Shown in pieces: positions 49,135 to 55,613 of a stretch of 64,000 nucleotides of DNA. This DNA is from UBA1381 sp964399965. Lineage in GTDB: Bacteria > Bacillota > Clostridia > UBA1381. Numbering within the stretch: the stretch's first letter is position 1; the number at the start of each line of letters is the position of its first letter. The translations under genes were made by a program, and so were the position numbers. The notes under the pieces are model-generated. The model saw only the letters and a list, made by a program, of their open reading frames with translations, was not told where the DNA came from and made no database searches. Where the stretch lies: NCBI GenBank assembly GCA_964399965.1, contig CAYNRX010000006.1:14148-78147 (forward strand), given 5' to 3'.

Positions 49135-49911
49135 TTATTCGCAGGCTCTTGCACGTTTTACAAATATTTTTCGCACCGCAGCCTTTTCCCCCAGCCCCTG
49201 CATTACGCATTCGACAGAGAAACCGCATCTTTCCAGAACAGATTTCCAGGAATCGGGCGCGTCCCCTGCCATATCCTCGGCGGCGTGAACGCCTGCGGTA
49301 AGCGTGAGCGGATAAAGGAACACACGGTTTATGTTTGCTGATGTAAGCTCTGTACAGATGCTTTCTATACCGTGTTCACCCTCGACGGTGCCGATAAAGC
49401 AGTTTTCAAAACCGCAGCATCTTGCTGCCTGCTCAAGTTTGGAATATAGGCCGTCGGCTTTATGCTCTGTGCCGTGTCCCATGAAAACATAGGCGGTGCT
49501 GTCTTCGGGGACAATATCCGCCATGACCGCAGCGGCTAAGGAGCAAAAATCCGCCTCTTCATAAAGCAGTGCATGGGCACAGCGCAAGCGGCGGAAGCAC
49601 TGTGAATATTTTTCGGCCGCTTTTATCATTTCATCGTATTCTATTCCTTCTATTATATATGTCGGCAGCAGCGTTACAGATTGGAATCCGTCTGCTAAAA
49701 GTCTCTCCAGTGCGCTGTTCAGATCGTCCGCTTCCATACCGCGTCCCTTTAATATGCGCGCTATGGTAGGACTGGTAAAGGCTCTGCGGATCTCGCGGCC
49801 GGGAAAGCTTTCGGCAAGCTCACATTCCACTGCTTCTATTGCTTTCATCCCGTCAGGACGGCTAGTGCCGAAGCTGACCGCAAGGATTGCCTTTTTTTCG
49901 TTTATGCTCAT
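49135..49911 (-). CDS. cbiK: Sirohydrochlorin cobaltochelatase
   Basis: This 258-residue class II chelatase inserts Co2+ into sirohydrochlorin in anaerobic cobalamin synthesis. The opening ILAVSFGTSRPDGMKAI, the metal-site His in FMGHGTEHKAD and the second His in LTAGVHAAEDM are as expected. No other cobalamin gene is in the window. Repeat copy E is inserted at the -10/+1 region of its promoter. Confidence 0.92.
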   Translation of the reverse strand: MSINEKKAILAVSFGTSRPDGMKAIEAVECELAESFPGREIRRAFTSPTIARILKGRGMEADDLNSALERLLADGFQSVTLLPTYIIEGIEYDEMIKAAEKYSQCFRRLRCAHALLYEEADFCSLAAAVMADIVPEDSTAYVFMGHGTEHKADGLYSKLEQAARCCGFENCFIGTVEGEHGIESICTELTSANINRVFLYPLTLTAGVHAAEDMAGDAPDSWKSVLERCGFSVECVMQGLGEKAAVRKIFVKRARACE

Positions 49912-49931
49912 TATTTTTCACCTCGCATAAT

Positions 49932-49985
49932 AATATATCGCTAGTCAATTGCGAAACCTTTTCACAATTATTTATAATATATCAC
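49932..49985 (-). repeat. Structured mobile repeat, copy E (minimal, ends only)
   Basis: In minus orientation, 49975-49942 joins the left end type (TAAATAATTGTGAAAA) directly to the right end (GGTTTCGCAATTGACTA), without the interior. It is flanked by direct repeats AATATATCGC (49932-49941) and AATATATCAC (49976-49985), nine of ten bases identical. The right copy contains the -10 box of the cbiK promoter. Confidence 0.75.
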
Positions 49986-50005
49986 AATTAAGGGAACGCT
50001 GTCAA
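49976..50005 (-). promoter_or_regulatory. cbiK promoter interrupted just after -10
   Basis: On the minus strand TTGACA (50005-50000), 18 bp, TATATT (49981-49976). The minimal repeat begins immediately downstream. Confidence 0.6.
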
Positions 50006-50031
50006 TAAATTTAAAACAGGACGGATTGTGG

Positions 50032-50060
50032 TTGACCACATTGCTTCGTTATGGTATAAT
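50032..50060 (+). promoter_or_regulatory. ZIP transporter promoter
   Basis: TTGACC (50032-50037), 17 bp, TATAAT (50055-50060). Confidence 0.78.
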
Positions 50061-50093
50061 ACAAATGGATGTAACGGAAAAGGAGTGATATTC

Positions 50094-50870
50094 GTGGGAA
50101 TATTTTTGTGCTTGATCCTGCCGTTTATCGGCACCTCTGCCGGGGCGGCCTGCGCGTTTTTTCTGAAAAATGAGCTGAAGCCGTTCGTGCAGAAGAGTTT
50201 TCTCGGTTTTGCCTCGGGAGTAATGGTTGCAGCTTCCGTATGGTCGCTTTTGATCCCGGCCATGGATATGTCGGAGCATATGGGCAAGCTGGCCTTTATG
50301 CCGGCGGCGATAGGTTTTATACTGGGGATATTGTTTTTGCTGGTGATGGATATAGTTGTACCGCATTTGCATCTTGGCGCAACAAAATGCGAGGGACCCC
50401 AATGTGGTCTCAGACGCAGCACTATGATGGTGCTTGCAGTGACGCTGCATAATATCCCCGAGGGGATGTCGGCGGGAGCGGTGCTGGCAGGACTTATCAC
50501 CAATAACGCCGATATTACCTTTGCCGGAGCGTTGGCGTTGTCAGTGGGGATCGCATTGCAGAATTTCCCGGAGGGCGCGATAATTTCTATGCCGCTTCGC
50601 GGTGAGGGAGAAAGCAGGACAAAGGCATTTTTAATGGGCGCGATGTCGGGGATAGTGGAACCGGCGGCCGGAGCGTTGACGATATTGATGGCATCCGTGA
50701 TAACTCCGGTGCTGCCGTATTTGTTATCCTTTGCCGCCGGAGCGATGATATACGTGGTGATAGAGGAACTCATCCCCGAAGCATCTGCAGGCGAACATAG
50801 CAATATTGCCACGATCGCCTTTGCGGTCGGATTCTCGGTGATGATGATATTAGACGTCGCACTGGGATAA
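50094..50870 (+). CDS. ZIP family divalent metal transporter
   Basis: This 258-residue inner-membrane protein with about eight helices probably imports Zn2+ or another divalent cation. The family signature helices read VTLHNIPEGMSAG and GIALQNFPEGAIIS, with His/Asn/Pro/Glu metal ligands. A short His-rich loop (VPHLHLG) precedes them. The start is GTG at 50094, eight bases after AAGGAG; an ATG at 50028 lies within the promoter. It is divergent from cbiK. Confidence 0.92.
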   Translation: MGIFLCLILPFIGTSAGAACAFFLKNELKPFVQKSFLGFASGVMVAASVWSLLIPAMDMSEHMGKLAFMPAAIGFILGILFLLVMDIVVPHLHLGATKCEGPQCGLRRSTMMVLAVTLHNIPEGMSAGAVLAGLITNNADITFAGALALSVGIALQNFPEGAIISMPLRGEGESRTKAFLMGAMSGIVEPAAGALTILMASVITPVLPYLLSFAAGAMIYVVIEELIPEASAGEHSNIATIAFAVGFSVMMILDVALG

Positions 50871-50914
50871 ATAAAGCCTGTGCGTATTGGAAAAGTAAAT
50901 AGTAATCAGACGCT

Positions 50915-50956
50915 GCCGTCTCGTGCATTGTGAAAGTGCACGAGACGGCTTTTTTA
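50915..50956 (+). terminator. Terminator of the ZIP gene
   Basis: GCCGTCTCGTGCA (50915-50927) pairs with TGCACGAGACGGC (50937-50949), then a T-run. Confidence 0.92.
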
Positions 50957-51006
50957 TGATCAGCACGGCGCAATTATTAAGTTTTTATTAAGAGTGTAAT
51001 ATTCTA

Positions 51007-51041
51007 TTGACAAACAATATTATACGTGCTATAATATTGTT
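51007..51041 (+). promoter_or_regulatory. padR operon promoter and operator
   Basis: TTGACA (51007-51012), 17 bp, TATAAT (51030-51035). The inverted repeat ACAATATTATA-CGTGC-TATAATATTGT (51014-51040) covers the spacer and the -10 box, the expected place for autorepression by the PadR protein. Confidence 0.75.
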
Positions 51042-51076
51042 AAATCAATAAACGTTTAAAGAGAAGGAGGAGGAAT

Positions 51077-51436
51077 ATGTTGTTTAATATAAACGCCGCT
51101 CTTTTGGATGCGCTTGTGCTGGCGGTGGTGAATACCCATGATATATACGGCTATGAGATAACGCAGATCCTAAAGGATTCACTTGATGTTTCCGAATCAA
51201 CGCTCTACCCTGTCCTGCGCAGGCTGCAAAAGGACGATTGCCTGGAGGCCTATGACAGGGAGTATAATGGCAGAAACCGGCGGTATTACCGCATGACGGA
51301 AAAGGGACGGTGCCAGCTGGCTCTTTACTGCCAGGAATGGAAGCGGTATAAAGAAAAGATAAACGGCATCATGCTTCACGGTACTGACGGATGTGAGGAT
51401 GGATATCAAAAAGCAAGGGGGAGAGAAAATGACTAA
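51077..51436 (+). CDS. PadR family transcriptional regulator
   Basis: This 119-residue winged-helix repressor has the recognition-helix segment STLYPVLRRLQKDDCLEA and the wing ending in NRRYYRMTEKGR, the PadR signature. GGAGGAGG lies upstream of the ATG. Its stop overlaps the DUF1700 gene by 8 bp. PadR-DUF1700-DUF4097 clusters are common in Firmicutes and are linked to envelope-stress control. Confidence 0.93.
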   Translation: MLFNINAALLDALVLAVVNTHDIYGYEITQILKDSLDVSESTLYPVLRRLQKDDCLEAYDREYNGRNRRYYRMTEKGRCQLALYCQEWKRYKEKINGIMLHGTDGCEDGYQKARGREND

Positions 51437-52043
51437 ACAGGAATTTTTGAATGAGCTGCGCCGGGAGCTTTCCTTTTTGCCGGCTGACGAGATAGAGGAA
51501 GCGATAGAGTTTTACGATGAGTATTTCAACGACGCCGAGGGCAGTGAGGAGCAGATAATAGCCGGTCTCGGCTCACCGAAAAAGGTGGCGGAAAACTTTT
51601 ATAAAGAGTATAACGATAAGAAATACACAGCCGCACAGCCTGTGCCTGTCGGGGATCAGCAACCGAAAAGGCAGTCTTTGCCCATGTGGCTCAAGGTGAT
51701 ATTGGTCGCTGCGGCGATAGTGATAGGCGTACCGCTGGTATTTTCGGCTGCCTGGACGGTATTCGGTATCATTTGCGGCATAGCGGCATTGATAATAGGC
51801 GCCCTTGTATTGGGAGCGGCGCTTGTGCTGGGCGGAGCGGCAGTATTTATCGTGGCCTTTATCAGCTCGTCTTCGCTGGCAGCGTTATTTTTGCAGCTGG
51901 GACTGGGACTTCTGATGCTGGGAGTGGGGGTACTGTTGTTCTGGCTGATGGTGATAGTGATAGTAAAGGCTGTTCCGGCGGTATTTAGGTTCGTTGTAGA
52001 CTTTTTCGGTTCGCTCGTGCAGAAAAGGAGGAAAAAGGTATGA
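51429..52043 (+). CDS. DUF1700 family membrane protein (HAAS domain)
   Basis: This is a 204-residue protein. The N-terminal ~70 residues are the HAAS/DUF1700 helical domain (MTKQEFLNELRRELSFLPA, IEFYDEYFNDA), followed by about four hydrophobic helices (residues ~90-190) rich in Ala/Gly/Leu and a basic C terminus QKRRKKV. HAAS domains lie next to PadR regulators and may bind them at the membrane. The start at 51429 follows GGGGGAGAG. Operon gene 2; ATGA overlap with the next gene. Confidence 0.88.
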   Translation: MTKQEFLNELRRELSFLPADEIEEAIEFYDEYFNDAEGSEEQIIAGLGSPKKVAENFYKEYNDKKYTAAQPVPVGDQQPKRQSLPMWLKVILVAAAIVIGVPLVFSAAWTVFGIICGIAALIIGALVLGAALVLGGAAVFIVAFISSSSLAALFLQLGLGLLMLGVGVLLFWLMVIVIVKAVPAVFRFVVDFFGSLVQKRRKKV

Positions 52044-52969
52044 GGAAAACGACAAAGATAGTATGCATTATCGCGGCTGTAGCCCTGGGATTGGGGATCG
52101 TGTGCATGATAGTGGGGCTTATGGGAGGAGCATCCTTCAGAGGGATGGGCTTTTGGCGGAGAGGCGGCGATGCTCCGGTGGTCACAGAAGAGCAGTTCCC
52201 GGCAAGAAACGGCGATGGGCATTCCGGCGAAAAACACAGTCAGCAAGAGTATCCCGGAGGAGCTGTCCGGGGCAATTCCATCATAGACGGGCTGGATATG
52301 GAATTTGACAGCCCTGTAGCGATCAGCATCAGTACGGGCGATAAATTCTCGCTTTCGGTGGACGGTTATGACGAATTTGTACAGTATGGCGAGTCGGGCG
52401 TATCGACTGATGATTTTAAATCATATATGGAGGGCACGACCTGGGTTATAGAAACATTGCGCTCTGTTTCCGATATATCGATAACGATTCCTGCCGGTTG
52501 TGAATTTAAAAATGTGGAGATATCGACAGAAGGGACAGATATGAGCTGGAGCGTTCCCTTTACAGCCGACAGGCTGAAGCTCGATGTTGAACGGGGAAGC
52601 TTTTATATGGACAGTGCAGTGAGTGCGCAATATATGGAGCTTTCCGGTGAAGGGGCGGATATCACGATCGAGGGGACAATGACGATAGCGGGAGCAGAGG
52701 TGGAGATAGACGGCGGCCGGGCGCAGATAGCGGACGTTTCCGGCGGCTGCAACTGGAACGTTGCCTGCGATATGGGTGAGGTCGAGGTGCATTCTTCCGA
52801 CAGCTCACAGAACTATAACTATATCGTGGACGCGCGGTCATCTTTGTTTACTGTCAACGGTGAACAGATAACGGCAGAAAGGCGCATCAACGCTCCGTAT
52901 ACTATCCGCGTAGAAGATGCGGGCACAGTCAGCTTTTACTTTGACGACGGCGCACAAAGAGATTTTTAA
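52040..52969 (+). CDS. DUF4097 family beta-strand repeat protein
   Basis: This 309-residue protein has one N-terminal membrane helix (about residues 6-28) and an external beta-helix-like domain (residues ~90-305) in which short strands recur (SISITIPAGCEFKNVEIS, MELSGEGADITIEG, GRAQIADVSGG). This is the LiaG-like adhesin fold of DUF4097. It probably takes part in sensing or buffering envelope stress with its operon partners. Confidence 0.85.
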   Translation: MRKTTKIVCIIAAVALGLGIVCMIVGLMGGASFRGMGFWRRGGDAPVVTEEQFPARNGDGHSGEKHSQQEYPGGAVRGNSIIDGLDMEFDSPVAISISTGDKFSLSVDGYDEFVQYGESGVSTDDFKSYMEGTTWVIETLRSVSDISITIPAGCEFKNVEISTEGTDMSWSVPFTADRLKLDVERGSFYMDSAVSAQYMELSGEGADITIEGTMTIAGAEVEIDGGRAQIADVSGGCNWNVACDMGEVEVHSSDSSQNYNYIVDARSSLFTVNGEQITAERRINAPYTIRVEDAGTVSFYFDDGAQRDF

Positions 52970-52983
52970 GAGGAGGAAAGGAC

Positions 52984-53178
52984 ATGAAAAGATTATACAG
53001 AAGTGACACGGATAAAATGCTTTGCGGTGTATGCGGCGGGATAGGCGAATATTTTTCCATAGATCCGACGATTGTGCGGCTGGTGGCCGTAGTGGGAGCC
53101 TGCTTTACTTTGGGAGGAATGCTGTTGGCATATATAATAGCGGCGGTGATAATTCCCAAAAATCCGGCTGCGCAGTAA
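52984..53178 (+). CDS. PspC domain protein
   Basis: This 64-residue membrane protein consists of a single PspC domain: KRLYRSDTDKMLCGVCGGIG, then AEYFSIDPT-type IGEYFSIDPTIVRL, and one hydrophobic helix. PspC proteins respond to membrane stress. Last gene of the PadR operon, 14 bp after the DUF4097 gene; AGGAGG precedes the ATG. Confidence 0.93.
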   Translation: MKRLYRSDTDKMLCGVCGGIGEYFSIDPTIVRLVAVVGACFTLGGMLLAYIIAAVIIPKNPAAQ

Positions 53179-53185
53179 AAATGAC

Positions 53186-53221
53186 GAAAATCCGCGTGAA
53201 AAAGCGCGGATTTTCATTTTT
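53186..53221 (+). terminator. Terminator of the PadR operon
   Basis: GAAAATCCGCG (53186-53196) pairs with CGCGGATTTTC (53205-53215), then T-rich sequence. Confidence 0.88.
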
Positions 53222-53229
53222 TTATGCGG

Positions 53230-53258
53230 TTGACAAGACAAAAGTTTTGGTATATTAT
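53230..53258 (+). promoter_or_regulatory. Promoter of the SLH-GH3 gene
   Basis: TTGACA (53230-53235), 17 bp, TATTAT (53253-53258). Confidence 0.8.
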
Positions 53259-53296
53259 AAATATGACAATAATTATATAACTGAAGGTGAACATAA

Positions 53297-54979
53297 ATGA
53301 AAAAAAAGCTGTTATCTGCGGTCATAGCGGCCGTTATGTGTTTCGGCATATGCGGCTGTGCAGCAGATTTTAGGGATGTTGAATCGAACGCCTGGTATGC
53401 CGAAGGGATCGAATATGTGTGTGATAAAGGATATTTCAGCGGTGTGAGCGAGACGGAATTTGCGCCTAACGCAGCTATGACAAGAGCAATGTTTGTCAGG
53501 GTGCTGGGGGCAATGGCCGATGTCACCCCTTCGGATATAAGCAATACTAAGTTTTCTGACGTGCCGGTAAATGCCTGGTACAGCCCTTATGTAGAATGGG
53601 CGTCGGAAAACGGTATCGTTTCGGGCGTTACGGATACGGAGTTCCATCCCGATGATAACGTGACAAGAGAGCAGATGGCAGTGCTGATAGACAGATATGT
53701 GCAATACCGGAATATATCTCTTACTGACAATCCCAACGCTTCGGGGGAATTTTCCGATGAGGAAGCCATATCGGAGTGGGCGGCGCAGAGCGTTGACCTG
53801 ATGAGGCGCACGGGGATATTCTCCGGCGATGCTGCTAATGCCTTTAATCCGCAGGCCAATGCTACCAGGGCGGAGACGGCTTCGGTGATAATGCGCCTGG
53901 ATAAGGCGGCTGCGGGCGAGGTGCTGGAGATACCGGTGCCTTCCGATTCCCGGGTAGACGCGATAATCTCACAGATGAGCCTGGAGGAGAAAATATACCA
54001 GCTGTTTATAACAACGCCGGAGCAGATAACCGGAGCGTCGCAGGCTACAAGAGCCGGGGCGGCTACCAAAAAGGCTATCGAGGAATACCCGGTTGCGGGA
54101 CTTGTGTATTTCAAGCAGAATATGATATATCCCGAGCAGCTCAAAAATATGGTGGCAGACAGCCAGAGCTATGCTAAGATTGGTATGTTCATCTCTGTTG
54201 ATGAGGAGGGCGGAGATGTGGCGCGTATTGCCGATACCATGCAGACGTATAAGCTGGAGCCTATGTACACCTATAAGGATCAAGGGCCGAAAACAGCGTA
54301 TGATAACGCCTGGGCGATAGCGGTCAGGATAAAAGAGTTCGGTTTCAACCTCAATTTTGCCCCGGTAGCCGATGTGTGGACAGATCCGGATAATGATACG
54401 ATAGGTACGCGCGCCTACAGCGATGATCCTCAGCAGGCGGCGGAGCTGGTGGGAGCGGCAGTAAACGGATTCAGGGAAGCGGGCGTTATGTGCACGCTCA
54501 AGCATTTCCCGGGACAGGGAAGCGTGGCGGCCGATACTCACACGGGCAGCGCAGTAAACAACAAGAGCATTGAGGAACTGCGGACGGAGGAGTTTCTGCC
54601 ATTTAAGGCCGGTATAAACGCCGGCGCGGACTTTGTAATGGTATCGCACGTCACAGTGCCGGCGGTGGACAGTGTGCCGGCTTCGTTATCGAATATATTT
54701 ATCGAGGATATCCTCCGGGAGGAGCTGGGCTTTGAAGGAGTAGTAATAACCGACGCCATGAACATGAAGGCGATAAGCGCCAACTATACCTCGGCCGACG
54801 CCGCCGTAAGGGCGATAAACGCCGGAGCGGATATTATCCTTATGCCGGATAATTTGCAGGAAGCGGCTCAGGGCATAAACGACGCCCTTTATGACGGCCG
54901 GTTGACATATGCGCGCCTGAACGAGAGTTTGCGGAGGATACTTACCGCCAAGGAAAATTACGGATTGCTGGATGAATGA
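53297..54979 (+). CDS. Surface GH3 beta-N-acetylhexosaminidase-like protein with three SLH domains
   Basis: This is a 560-residue exported protein. The signal has a lipobox-like ICGC ending at Cys21, so it may be a lipoprotein. Three SLH repeats (about residues 25-200; FRDVESNAWYAEGI, FSDVPVNAWYSPYV, FSDEEAISEWAAQS) bind secondary wall polymer. The GH3 domain (about 215-555) has KHFPGQGSVAADTHTG and the nucleophile in VVITDAMNMKAI, as in NagZ-type enzymes. It likely trims cell-wall or N-acetylhexosamine glycans. Confidence 0.9.
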   Translation: MKKKLLSAVIAAVMCFGICGCAADFRDVESNAWYAEGIEYVCDKGYFSGVSETEFAPNAAMTRAMFVRVLGAMADVTPSDISNTKFSDVPVNAWYSPYVEWASENGIVSGVTDTEFHPDDNVTREQMAVLIDRYVQYRNISLTDNPNASGEFSDEEAISEWAAQSVDLMRRTGIFSGDAANAFNPQANATRAETASVIMRLDKAAAGEVLEIPVPSDSRVDAIISQMSLEEKIYQLFITTPEQITGASQATRAGAATKKAIEEYPVAGLVYFKQNMIYPEQLKNMVADSQSYAKIGMFISVDEEGGDVARIADTMQTYKLEPMYTYKDQGPKTAYDNAWAIAVRIKEFGFNLNFAPVADVWTDPDNDTIGTRAYSDDPQQAAELVGAAVNGFREAGVMCTLKHFPGQGSVAADTHTGSAVNNKSIEELRTEEFLPFKAGINAGADFVMVSHVTVPAVDSVPASLSNIFIEDILREELGFEGVVITDAMNMKAISANYTSADAAVRAINAGADIILMPDNLQEAAQGINDALYDGRLTYARLNESLRRILTAKENYGLLDE

Positions 54980-54987
54980 TAAAAATT

Positions 54988-55026
54988 GCCGGTATGCTGT
55001 AAAACCACAGTATACCGGCGTTTTTT
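54988..55026 (+). terminator. Terminator of the SLH-GH3 gene
   Basis: GCCGGTATGCTG (54988-54999) pairs with CAGTATACCGGC (55008-55019), then a T-run. Confidence 0.88.
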
Positions 55027-55087
55027 ATCTTAAAATAAAAATAATTGAAAAATTTTCTCGGAATAGGCGTCATTTTTTAAAATGGTA

Positions 55088-55116
55088 TTGAATTTTGGCG
55101 GAAAATGATGTATAAT
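55088..55116 (+). promoter_or_regulatory. Promoter of the AgrD-like peptide gene
   Basis: TTGAAT (55088-55093), 17 bp, TATAAT (55111-55116). Confidence 0.75.
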
Positions 55117-55122
55117 AACTGT

Positions 55123-55205
55123 AGTTGATATTAGACCTGTGAAAACGGGTCTCATATCAAGAACTGATAAACAGCCGGTCTGTATTCTTACAGGCTGGCA
55201 GTCAA
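55123..55205 (+). promoter_or_regulatory. Two-hairpin leader before the AgrD-like peptide
   Basis: Hairpin 1 has TTGATAT (from 55125) plus AGACCTGT pairing with ACGGGTCT plus ATATCAA around a GAAA loop, about 15 bp with one mismatch. Hairpin 2 pairs GCCGGTCTGT with ACAGGCTGGC around ATTCTT, closed by ACTG/CAGT. Both lie between the promoter and the ribosome site. I do not recognise a riboswitch class. Confidence 0.5.
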
Positions 55206-55226
55206 AGGTGGAAAGGAGGTTACAGT

Positions 55227-55373
55227 ATGAAAAACGCAATCGTAAAGGCATTGATGAAAGCTGTGCCCGTATGTGCGATGCTGGCGGTAGTGGTAAGCGC
55301 AAATTCGGCAGCAAGCCCCTGGAACGGTCAGCCTGCGGCTCCGAAGAGCCTCGATAAGTACAAGAAGTTCTAA
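55227..55373 (+). CDS. AgrD-like cyclic (thio)lactone autoinducer peptide precursor, Ser variant
   Basis: This is a 48-residue peptide. It has an amphipathic basic N-terminal helix (MKNAIVKALMKAVPVC), a hydrophobic stretch, then SANSAASPWNG and QPAAPKSLDKYKKF. The layout copies clostridial AgrD precursors, which read SANSxCxxxxYQPxxPxxLKKFK. Ser30 stands where Cys normally closes the ring, so the product would be a lactone of about S-P-W-N-G. The start is firm: AAAGGAGG lies 7 nt before the ATG. No agrB, agrC or agrA lies in the window. Confidence 0.7.
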   Translation: MKNAIVKALMKAVPVCAMLAVVVSANSAASPWNGQPAAPKSLDKYKKF

Positions 55374-55490
55374 ACCGCAGCAAAGATGAGTACGATACGT
55401 ATATTGCTGCCGCATATTGACGGCGGGCGGCAATAGAGGATTTGGCATCAGTATGAGTGGTGTTTGCAATAGATCCTCAAACGGCGGTGG

Positions 55491-55530
55491 AAAGGACAGC
55501 CCTAGTGTTACAAGGGGTTGTCCTTTTGTT
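55491..55530 (+). terminator. Terminator of the AgrD-like gene
   Basis: AAAGGACAGCCCT (55491-55503) pairs with AGGGGTTGTCCTTT (55513-55526), then T-rich sequence. The peptide gene is therefore monocistronic with a ~115-nt 3' leader that holds no clear ORF. Confidence 0.82.
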
Positions 55531-55550
55531 TTATACGAAAGCGGACAGAA

Positions 55551-55598
55551 AAACGCCGACTGTATACCGAGTGAAAATGAGGTATACAGGCGGCGTTT
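55551..55598 (-). terminator. Terminator of the ABC exporter pair
   Basis: The arms CTGTATACC (55560-55568) and GGTATACAG (55581-55589), extended by AAACGCCG/CGGCGTTT, form a long stem. A T-run follows on the minus strand. Confidence 0.85.
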
Positions 55599-55613
55599 AA
55601 TATTTTGAATGAT

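Noticed and set aside
55417..55608. A 63-codon frame after the AgrD-like gene
   Set aside because: It passes through two terminators and lacks a ribosome site, so it is unlikely to be translated.
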